A DNA stretch of 5,130 nt from Planctomycetota bacterium. Its GTDB lineage: Bacteria; Planctomycetota; Phycisphaerae; WQYP01. Under the pieces are notes generated by a model. That model did not search any database. It was not told the DNA's origin and worked only from the letters and a program-made list of their open reading frames with translations. This document shows, in pieces, positions 1-5,090 of this stretch; positions within the stretch are counted from its first letter, which is position 1, and every line of letters begins with the position of its first letter. Position numbers and translations under genes: made by a program. The stretch is from contig JAJZCU010000196.1 in NCBI GenBank assembly GCA_021828935.1, forward strand, positions 1 through 5,130, given 5' to 3'.

Positions 1-943
1 GACCGTCGGTGAACGGATACGCGGTTTCAGCGACAATCAACGGCTTGTGGAAATGCCGGGCCGCACGGGTAAAAGTATTTTTTAATTGCCCGATCGGCCC
101 CGACCAAAATGGATAATAACTCATGCCGATCATGTCATAATGCACATGATGCTTGTTCATGGCCTCAAAAAACTGCCGGAATTGCGGCCACGCCATGAAC
201 GGCACATGCAATAAAATAAGCGGCTTGCGGCCCGCGCTGCCAGCATTGATTCCCCTGATGGCCGAACGCAACAGTCGGCACAGCGGGCCGAAATGTGCCC
301 CGTGCTTTGTCCAAACCCGCCCATGCGGCCACAATATGCCGTTGGAAATCTCATTTCCGGGCTGGACAATGTTCGGCATGGCGCCGGCCTTTCGCAGTTT
401 TGTAATCACCCGTTTGCAATAGGCAAACAGACGCTTACGCAGCGCCGGCATGGAAAGATTTTGCCAGGCCGCCGGCGTGAACTGATGGCCCGGATCGGCC
501 CAGGTATCAGAAAAATGCATGTCCAGATCAAACACAAAACCGAGTTTCCGAATTTGCCGGGCCAGCGGAACCGTATAGGCCAGATTGTTGACGGTATTGA
601 GCGCTCCGTGCGCCTTTATTTCCGCGGCAGTGGCCCGATGCCACAACCGCAGCCGTAAGAAATTGCAGCCCGATGTTTTGAACGCTTTCAGCAGCCCCAC
701 CGGTTCGCCGCGGTAACGGTACACGCCGCCATGCTTTTGGATGTAGCCAAAAAAGGAGACATCAGCGCCGGCCAGGAACGTGCCGCGGCCAAGCAAGCGT
801 GATGGTGAGAACCGCGTGCCTGGAAACGTAGGCGTGGAGCGCCCCGCCGCCACGGGCGCCAGCAGCAATGCCGCAATAAGAAAAATGCCCATGTACCAGC
901 GCATGGAAATGCGCCCTGTGTGCCGTAACTGGTTAAACCGCAT
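1..943 (-). CDS. Secreted GH53 endo-beta-1,4-galactanase, 3' end outside the window
   Basis: The reverse strand reads open for 314 codons from the ATG at 943 to the window edge. Residues about 15-33 form a hydrophobic stretch ending PVAA, which looks like a signal peptide cleaved near residue 33. The mature part carries glycoside hydrolase family 53 signatures in order: FLRLRLWH (95-102), DLDMHFSDTWADPGHQ (139-154), QPGNEISNG (194-202) with the probable acid/base Glu198, DMIGMSYYPFWSG (270-282), and LIVAETAYPF (302-311) with the probable nucleophile Glu306. The 108-residue gap between the two glutamates fits the family fold. GH53 enzymes cut beta-1,4-galactan side chains of pectin (EC 3.2.1.89), so export to the periplasm or outside is expected. 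The start is not certain: the ATG at 943 has only a weak GGA 8 nt upstream, and Met14 (ATG at 904) would still keep the signal peptide. The gene diverges from the plus-strand genes. I see no frameshift. Confidence 0.92.
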   Translation of the reverse strand, partial: MRFNQLRHTGRISMRWYMGIFLIAALLLAPVAAGRSTPTFPGTRFSPSRLLGRGTFLAGADVSFFGYIQKHGGVYRYRGEPVGLLKAFKTSGCNFLRLRLWHRATAAEIKAHGALNTVNNLAYTVPLARQIRKLGFVFDLDMHFSDTWADPGHQFTPAAWQNLSMPALRKRLFAYCKRVITKLRKAGAMPNIVQPGNEISNGILWPHGRVWTKHGAHFGPLCRLLRSAIRGINAGSAGRKPLILLHVPFMAWPQFRQFFEAMNKHHVHYDMIGMSYYPFWSGPIGQLKNTFTRAARHFHKPLIVAETAYPFTDG

Positions 944-1119
944 GACATTTTCCGTTTGAGCCAACGCAGATGTACTTGGCGGCGCAACAACCCCTGGCCG
1001 CCGCTGGCAGTACAACGTTGCCGGCCCGTGCATGTTGCCGTTGGCCGTGCCCAGCGCGAGGAAGACGCGGCGAGAAGCGGAAGATGGCTTTTCCCTGGGC
1101 GTGGTAGGATTTTAATGAT

Positions 1120-1450
1120 CTATCCACAAATGTCCGCCCCTTCGGTGATGTTTTGCTCACGAGATCTTTACCAGTTACTTAAAGAAACTTAATCGTGGTA
1201 GTAGTAAGCCCTGTCGGTTTGTGGATGAATCTTACGTACTTCGTCCTAAGCCGTGTAAGAATAACCGCTTACAGCCGCCGTGATGCGCCGGAAAAATGTG
1301 TATAAACAGTCAACGCGCTGTCAATAAGCGTTGTCGACGGCGGCTTTTGGCCTGTCAACGCCGTTGAAAACAACAAAATTCTCGGACATTGACAGTTCAG
1401 GCAACAGATTTGCCGACAGCCGTTGACGGGTTTTCCACACGTTATGCACC
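1120..1450. other. Candidate replication origin: cluster of DnaA-box-like sites
   Basis: Against the bacterial DnaA box TTATNCACA I find TTATACACA at 1297-1305 (minus strand, full match). One-mismatch sites are CTATCCACA at 1120-1128 (plus), TCATCCACA at 1220-1228 (minus), TTTTCCACA at 1431-1439 (plus) and TTATGCACC at 1442-1450 (plus). Five such sites in 331 bases of otherwise gene-free DNA is more than I would expect by chance. Between 1150 and 1196 the sequence is comparatively AT-rich and includes AGATCTTT, a possible unwinding region. The nearby parB and parS-like sites fit an origin-proximal position. Neither dnaA, dnaN nor rsmG is visible, and I cannot measure genome-wide GC skew, so this is an inference from motif density and order. 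Confidence 0.42.
1197..1228 (-). promoter_or_regulatory. Possible basal unwinding element: DnaA box, GC-rich spacer, DnaA-trio run
   Basis: Read on the minus strand, the order is a DnaA-like box TCATCCACA (1228-1220), a 12-base spacer ending in GACAGGGC (1219-1208), then TTACTACTACC (1207-1197), and then AT-rich DNA containing GATTAAGTTTCTTTAAG. In Bacillus subtilis the DnaA box nearest the unwinding site is followed by a short GC-rich stretch and by repeated trinucleotides (DnaA-trios) that load DnaA on single-stranded DNA. The three consecutive TAC units and their placement match that layout. The spacer is longer than in B. subtilis and the box has one mismatch, so the match is suggestive only. 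Confidence 0.4.
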
Positions 1451-1625
1451 GATTTGCCTACAGGGGCGCCAGAATGGAAAAAGAGCGCAACGCGGCGCCC
1501 CGGATGCGGCGATCCCGGTGCAAGGTGAACCCTGGGCTACGGTCGTCAACCACCAGATGGTGCAATGGGCACTTTTTTTTTGGCGGGCAGGCGTCGATTG
1601 GGCACGCTTGTTGGATGTCGTTGAC
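1309..1625. repeat. Dispersed GTTGAC/GTCAAC motif cluster
   Basis: Short related motifs recur in both orientations: GTCAACGC at 1309-1316, TGTCAA at 1319-1324, TGTCAACGCCGTTGA at 1353-1367 (its last 13 bases, TCAACG-C-CGTTGA, are a perfect palindrome around one base), TTGACA at 1389-1394, CCGTTGACGG at 1420-1429, GTCAAC at 1545-1550 and CGTTGACGGCG at 1619-1629. GTTGTCGACGGCGG at 1330-1343 is a looser relative. Such a cluster could be binding sites for a DNA-binding protein or iteron-like sites in an origin. TTGACA is also the sigma-70 -35 hexamer, so single matches mean little. The density is seen; the function is not known. Confidence 0.4.
1559..1581 (+). terminator. Weak hairpin followed by a T9 tract
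   Basis: GTGC (1560-1563) and GCAC (1569-1572) can pair around a 5-base loop, with one further G-T pair outside. The hairpin is followed directly by nine T residues (1573-1581). This has the form of a rho-independent terminator, but the stem is only 4-5 bp and no gene is known to end here. It could end a small transcript from the candidate origin region, or be a chance homopolymer. Confidence 0.2.
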
Positions 1626-1750
1626 GGCGTGTTGTCACCGGGTGGCGCCATGCCGAGACGCTGGTTTAATTTTTCCGGTTGCTTTTTCCAATTTGCGGTT
1701 AAAATCGTGCAGGCGCGCGGGCGGCCCGCGGGAGCGGCTGCGGTGAAAAA

Positions 1751-1768
1751 ATGTCTGCGTTTAGACAT
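1751..1768. repeat. Small inverted repeat upstream of the GNAT gene
   Basis: ATGTCT (1751-1756) and AGACAT (1763-1768) are perfect 6-bp arms separated by GCGTTT. The repeat lies about 70 bases upstream of the first plausible start of the acetyltransferase, so it could be an operator. Its short arms make chance a real alternative. Confidence 0.2.
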
Positions 1769-1916
1769 GTGCAATTGATAAAGCAGAGGCGCCGCGCCGT
1801 CGGCTGAAGACTACTTGCAATTTAATAGGATGCGATGCTCATTTTAGAGGGCGCTGAAGATTTTTTCTGAATTTGCAACGTCGACTGGCGCGGCTGATGA
1901 ACTGCTGCGGCTGCCG

Positions 1917-2924
1917 GTGGACAAACCGGGCTGGGCGGTGCGCTTCCTGCTGGATCGCGGCGGCGGCGTCATGGATTTTATTGCGCATTTTTGGGAACGA
2001 TTGGCGCAGACACCCCCGCTGGCGCGCAATGATCTGCATCTGGTGATGACGCGTCCGTGGGCCAGTGGAACCGAACAGGGCCAGGCGGAACTGGGCTCAA
2101 ATGGCGTCGGTGACCACCGGTCGGGCTCTTCCAAAAATAATGCAGTTGGTCGCAACCTAAACGATGAGGCGGCCGGTGAGCCAGCCGGACCATTCACCGG
2201 GGCGATGCTGTATGTTCCAAAAGCGCACCGGGCGGACGTATTGGCGACGACGCCGGCGGCGGCCACGGCTTTCGCGCAGTACATCCTCGGTGGCGCGGCA
2301 TCGCGGAAAGTGCCGTCCGTTGCGCCGGGCGTTGGCGGGGGTCCAGAGGCGATCGGGGAAGGAGATGGGGCGGTGCGACCTGCGATAGACTTTTTGACCG
2401 GAGGCGCGGCCGGAATTGATGGAATGTTGCCGCTGTTGTTGCCGGCGCTGCGCAAGCGTGGTCCGTCCAAAAGGGTGGTTAATGCGGTGATGCGGTTGCC
2501 GGAAAGGGTGGCGGGAGAGACATGTTCGGCGGTACGGGCCGCGAGGGAGGGTGATGCGGCGGTGCTGAACCGGTGGCGGAAATTATACAAGGAAGAACGG
2601 GGCATCCTGTTCGATGCAGACGTAGAGGCGTGGATAGCCAACCAGGTAGTGTTTGTGCTGGAGAACCAAGGACAAGTGGCGTCTTTGGCGAAGTTTGATT
2701 TGGTGCTATCGGCAACAGTGGAGATCGGCGGCGTGTTCACATTTCCCGAGGCGCGGAATCGGGGGTTTGGACGGGCGTTGGTCGGTGACTTGGTGTATCG
2801 AATTCGGTCGATGGGGAAGACGCCGGTGCTGCAGGTGGACCGCGCGAATCGCGCGGCTTTGCAGATGTATGAGGGGCAGGGGTGGGAGTGTGCTGGGGAT
2901 TTGGCGCGGGTATGGTTGGCGTGA
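1917..2924 (+). CDS. GNAT family N-acetyltransferase, start uncertain
   Basis: The C-terminal part is a GNAT acetyl-CoA-binding domain, running from about residue 203 to the end when counted from the GTG at 1917. VEIGGVFTFPEARNRGFGRALVGDLV (268-293) holds the core strand and the R-x-x-G-x-G pyrophosphate loop (Arg280, Gly283, Gly285). VLQVDRANRAALQMYEGQGW (304-323) is the typical motif-B end with Asn311 and Tyr318. Residues 1-200 are not a clear known domain. They include FTGAMLYVPKAHRADVLATT (93-112), which may be a degenerate N-terminal GNAT-like half, and low-complexity Gly/Ala-rich parts. The acyl acceptor is unknown. The GTG has no Shine-Dalgarno, and the frame is open back to 1848 without an ATG. 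The ATG at 1835, behind AGGA, opens a different frame that ends at 1870 after a T6 run, so the true start may lie there across a frameshift. The coding strand is strikingly G-rich, unlike the parB coding strand. Confidence 0.75.
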   Translation: MDKPGWAVRFLLDRGGGVMDFIAHFWERLAQTPPLARNDLHLVMTRPWASGTEQGQAELGSNGVGDHRSGSSKNNAVGRNLNDEAAGEPAGPFTGAMLYVPKAHRADVLATTPAAATAFAQYILGGAASRKVPSVAPGVGGGPEAIGEGDGAVRPAIDFLTGGAAGIDGMLPLLLPALRKRGPSKRVVNAVMRLPERVAGETCSAVRAAREGDAAVLNRWRKLYKEERGILFDADVEAWIANQVVFVLENQGQVASLAKFDLVLSATVEIGGVFTFPEARNRGFGRALVGDLVYRIRSMGKTPVLQVDRANRAALQMYEGQGWECAGDLARVWLA

Positions 2925-2965
2925 TTGTTTATTTCGACGCGCCGCGCAGTGGTCGGGGTGATCAA

Positions 2966-2981
2966 TGTTCCATGTGGAACA
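2966..2981. promoter_or_regulatory. parS: parS-like ParB binding site 1
   Basis: TGTTCCATGTGGAACA is a 16-bp near-perfect palindrome: the halves differ only at the central base. It matches the chromosomal consensus TGTTTCACGTGAAACA at 13 of 16 positions, and TGTTCCACGTGGAACA at 15 of 16. It lies 41 bases after the acetyltransferase stop codon and about 215 bases before parB, where a parS site is expected. Binding is inferred, not shown. Confidence 0.72.
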
Positions 2982-2989
2982 ATTGGGGC

Positions 2990-3059
2990 CATCGCCCTCG
3001 AAGCGTAAACAAGGCCGCGCACCAGCCCCACCTTTAAAGGTGGGGCTTACGAGGCGATG
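2990..3059. repeat. Outer inverted repeat enclosing the palindromic element
   Basis: CATCGCCCTCG (2990-3000) and CGAGGCGATG (3050-3059) are complementary apart from one extra C in the left arm. Inside, GTAA (3005-3008) faces TTAC (3047-3050), and the 24-bp palindrome at 3024-3047 sits near the right arm. Transcribed, this stretch could fold into a nested hairpin of about 70 nt. It might be the true boundary of the mobile repeat, or a small structured RNA. Confidence 0.4.
3024..3047. repeat. Palindromic repeat element, intergenic copy
   Basis: AGCCCCACCTTT followed at once by its exact reverse complement makes a perfect 24-bp palindrome. A second copy with 22 of 24 identical bases lies at 4719-4742 inside the pseudouridine synthase gene. 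Both are preceded by similar CCGC-rich bases. Two near-identical palindromes 1.7 kb apart point to a dispersed REP-like family. The copy is not followed by a T tract, so it is not a typical intrinsic terminator. Confidence 0.75.
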
Positions 3060-3143
3060 ACATTTCTTTTTGGCCACGCGTCTTTACCTCAAAAAACCGT
3101 CCCAACGCTTTCTTCTTGCATCACGCGCGGCAACCAGTTACAA

Positions 3144-3159
3144 CGTTCTACGTAGAACA
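3144..3159. promoter_or_regulatory. parS-like palindrome 2, just upstream of parB
   Basis: GTTCTACGTAGAAC (3145-3158) is a perfect 14-bp palindrome with the central ACGT of parS. The 16-bp window matches TGTTTCACGTGAAACA at only 11 positions, so it is a diverged site or the target of another dimeric regulator. It sits 38 bases before the parB start and overlaps the likely promoter and leader, as expected for an autoregulatory site. A poor TTGCAT (3116-3121) and TACAAC (3139-3144) pair with a 17-bp spacer could be the promoter it covers. Confidence 0.45.
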
Positions 3160-3197
3160 ACATCAATAATCCCACAACGCGAGAAAGGACGCTCGTC

Positions 3198-4130
3198 ATG
3201 CAAACACGCAACAAACCACGGCTCGGCCGCGGGCTGAGCGCACTGATGTCCGATCCAGTGATAATCGATGATTCGGCCGTGGCGCAGCCCGGCGAAAACG
3301 CCGGCGGTGTTCATGGCCGATTGGCTGAAATCCAAATTACCGAAATCGATGACAACCCCCACCAGCCACGCGAAAAACTGGACCCCGCCGCATTGGCAGA
3401 ACTCGCCGCATCCATTAAATCCACCGGCGTCTTGCAACCGGTGATCGTCCGCGAACATGCCGGCCGGTATCAGTTGATCGCCGGCCATCGGCGGACCTCC
3501 GCCGCCCGCCAAGCTGGTCTGACGACCGTGCCGGCTCTGGTCCGGAATGACTCCACCGATGAACAGCAGGTTGAATGGGCTCTGATCGAAAACATTCAAC
3601 GCCAAGACCTTAATCCCATCGAGCGCGCCAGAGCCTACCGAACCTATGTTCAACGATTTGAATTGACCCACGCTCAGGCCGCGGAACGCTTGGGTGAAGA
3701 CCGCACCACCATCAGTAATTTCCTACGCCTCCTGGATCTCAATCCAGGCGTGCAGGACATGGTCGGCCGTGGCCTGCTCTCAGCCGGGCATGCCAAGGTT
3801 CTCGCTGGCGTTGCGGACGCCAGCCGCCAGGATGCATTGGCAAACCGGTGCGTGCTTGACGGGCTAAGCGTGCGGAAGCTGGAAGAACTGATGAATGAAC
3901 CGCCGTCCGAACCGGTTGCGGCCACCACTGAAATATCGCCGCACACACGGCAGCTAAAAAGCGCGCACATCGTGGAATTGGAACAGGCGTTGTCGCGTAA
4001 GCTCGGCACCAAGCTGCGGATTATGCCCGCGCAGAAAAAAGGCTCCGGAAAAATTGTGATCCAGTATTTCTCGCTTGACGATTTTGACCGCCTCACGGAA
4101 ATCATGGGATACAAGCAAGATTCTATATGA
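3198..4130 (+). CDS. parB: Chromosome-partitioning protein ParB (Spo0J family)
   Basis: The 310-residue protein has the full ParB layout. LGRGLSALM (9-17) is the N-terminal ParA-contacting motif. The N-terminal CTPase domain carries NPHQPRE (53-59), GVLQPVIVRE (77-86), GHRR (96-99) and ENIQR (131-135). A helix-turn-helix lies at about 157-178 (THAQAAERLGEDRTTISNFL), followed by LLSAGHAKVLAG (193-204). After a linker, residues about 252-304 form the C-terminal dimerisation domain. ParB binds parS, loads as a CTP-gated sliding clamp and is moved by ParA, separating new origins. The nucleotide box reads GHRRTSA instead of the common GERRxRA. The ATG is well placed behind AAGGA with 8 nt spacing. 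parA is not next to it, while two parS-like sites lie in the upstream 235 bases. The synthase gene starts 12 nt downstream, so the two may share a transcript. Confidence 0.95.
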   Translation: MQTRNKPRLGRGLSALMSDPVIIDDSAVAQPGENAGGVHGRLAEIQITEIDDNPHQPREKLDPAALAELAASIKSTGVLQPVIVREHAGRYQLIAGHRRTSAARQAGLTTVPALVRNDSTDEQQVEWALIENIQRQDLNPIERARAYRTYVQRFELTHAQAAERLGEDRTTISNFLRLLDLNPGVQDMVGRGLLSAGHAKVLAGVADASRQDALANRCVLDGLSVRKLEELMNEPPSEPVAATTEISPHTRQLKSAHIVELEQALSRKLGTKLRIMPAQKKGSGKIVIQYFSLDDFDRLTEIMGYKQDSI

Positions 4131-4142
4131 ATTTATATAATT

Positions 4143-5090
4143 ATGAGTAATGAAGCAAGCACGATTTTTGGCGCGCTCCTCGCCTGCCATCCCGGCGCCA
4201 AACGGGACACCATCCGCGCCATGGTCCGCGATGGCCGCGTGTCGCTTAACGGCAAGGCGGTGCGCAGTCTCAAACAGCCCGTGGGGCCAAAAGACGCTGT
4301 GACGGTGGCGCCACTGGCCGCGCGCGTTCATAAATTACCCGAAGGGCTTAAAATTGTTCATGAAGACGCGGCGTTATTCGTGATAAGAAAACCTGCGGGC
4401 CTGCTGACTTCTTCGCATGAAAATGAAACGCGCGTCACCGCCCTGGCCCTCTTGCAGGCCCACGCCCGGAAAGCCAATCCACGGGCCAATGCCTACCTGG
4501 TGCATCGGCTGGACAAAGACGCCTCCGGCCTGCTGGTGTTCGCCCGGTCGCCGCGGGATCAGGCCCATTTGAAGCGGCAATTTTTTGAGCATTCCGTGCA
4601 TCGGGAGTATGTTGCGGTGGTGCATGGCCGGGTGCAACCCCCGGCGGGGCGGCTGAAGAATATGTTAATAGAAGGGGATGATCAACGCGTGCGGGCGCAG
4701 CCCACCGGCCCCGCCCGCAACCCCACCTTTCAAGGTGGGGCTGGGCCCCGCGCGGCGCCCCCGCCCGGTCGCCCCGGCGATTCACCGGATTCCGCCGCCA
4801 AACCCGCCGCCCTGGACTACCGCGTGGAGAAGGCCGGCGCCCAAGCCACGCTGGTAAAGTGCGTGCTGTTCACCGGGCGTAAACATCAGGTGCGCGTGCA
4901 GTGGCAAATCGCCGGCCACCCGGTTTTGGGAGACGCCATGTACGGCACAGCCGCCGCGCGGGACGGCAAAGAAGCGCCATTCCGCCTGGCGCTGCACGCA
5001 TGCGCGCTGGAATTTGAACATCCGCGCACGGGCCGGCGCCTGACGTTTGCCGCTCCCGCGCCGCCAAATTTTGTTAAATTAATAACATAA
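4143..5090 (+). CDS. RluA-family RNA pseudouridine synthase with an in-frame insert
   Basis: The 315-residue protein begins with an S4-like RNA-binding domain (about 5-56: AKRDTIRAMVRDGRVSLNGK). The RluA catalytic domain follows: EDAALFVIRKPAGLLTSS (74-91), HRLDKDASGLLVFARS (121-136) with catalytic Asp124, REYVAVVHGRV (154-164), TGRKHQVRV (244-252) and GHPVLGDAMYG (258-268). It isomerises specific uridines in rRNA or tRNA to pseudouridine. The S4 domain suggests a RluC/RluD-like enzyme, but the target site cannot be read from sequence. Residues 186-218 are a Pro/Gly/Ala-rich stretch about 30 residues longer than the matching loop of E. coli RluD. It contains the translated palindromic repeat (NPTFQGGA, 193-200). 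The frame stays open across it and all catalytic motifs remain, so the enzyme is probably active. No Shine-Dalgarno precedes the ATG; the 12-nt gap after parB is AT-rich. Confidence 0.9.
   Translation: MSNEASTIFGALLACHPGAKRDTIRAMVRDGRVSLNGKAVRSLKQPVGPKDAVTVAPLAARVHKLPEGLKIVHEDAALFVIRKPAGLLTSSHENETRVTALALLQAHARKANPRANAYLVHRLDKDASGLLVFARSPRDQAHLKRQFFEHSVHREYVAVVHGRVQPPAGRLKNMLIEGDDQRVRAQPTGPARNPTFQGGAGPRAAPPPGRPGDSPDSAAKPAALDYRVEKAGAQATLVKCVLFTGRKHQVRVQWQIAGHPVLGDAMYGTAAARDGKEAPFRLALHACALEFEHPRTGRRLTFAAPAPPNFVKLIT
4719..4742. repeat. Palindromic repeat element, copy inside the pseudouridine synthase gene
   Basis: CCCCACCTT (4721-4729) and AAGGTGGGG (4732-4740) are perfect 9-bp arms around TC. 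The 24 bases match the intergenic copy at 3024-3047 at 22 positions. Wider arms GGGCGC (4693-4698) and GCGCCC (4755-4760) could extend the structure. It is read through in frame as NPTFQGGA within a surface-loop-like insert. Confidence 0.75.

Larger units (their letters stand above)
944..1834. other. Gene-free region of about 890 bases with candidate replication and regulatory signals
   Basis: No reading frame here gives a protein that I recognise or that has a good ribosome site. Overlapping frames of 75-129 codons exist on both strands between 933 and 1778, but they contradict one another and start on TTG or without a Shine-Dalgarno sequence. The left part (944-1110) is upstream of the GH53 gene and should hold its promoter, but I cannot pick one out with confidence. 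The part from about 1120 to 1450 holds DnaA-box-like nonamers and AT-rich stretches. The part from 1309 to 1625 holds the GTTGAC motif cluster. The stretch from 1630 to 1830 shows only a small inverted repeat. Confidence 0.6.

Noticed and set aside
933..1192. Short frames of 75-78 codons on both strands upstream of the GH53 gene
   Set aside because: They are mutually overlapping, rich in Arg/Ala/Cys, and one runs into the GH53 gene. Nothing supports them as coding.
1389..1778. Overlapping frames of 107-129 codons on the plus strand and 110 codons on the minus strand in the gene-free region
   Set aside because: They overlap each other in conflicting frames, the plus-strand ones start on TTG without a ribosome site, and no sequence resembles a known family. 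They would also cover the DnaA-box-like sites at 1431-1450.
1844..3031. 395-codon open frame on the minus strand, antisense to the acetyltransferase
   Set aside because: Its product is Ser/Pro/Thr/Arg-rich with no recognisable domain, it covers a parS-like site and half of the palindrome, and the opposite frame has clear GNAT motifs. It is explained by the G-rich plus strand lacking minus-frame stops.
3024..3047. Palindrome as a rho-independent terminator of the acetyltransferase gene
   Set aside because: It is about 100 bases past the stop codon, has no loop bases and no T tract directly after it. A near-identical copy inside a coding frame argues for a repeat element.
3674..4114. 146-codon open frame antisense to parB
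   Set aside because: It is Ser/Arg-rich without motifs, and the opposite strand is an unambiguous ParB.
4136..4141. TATAAT just before the pseudouridine synthase ATG as a -10 promoter box
   Set aside because: No acceptable -35 hexamer lies 16-18 bases upstream, and transcription would start inside the coding region. Co-transcription with parB explains the short gap better.
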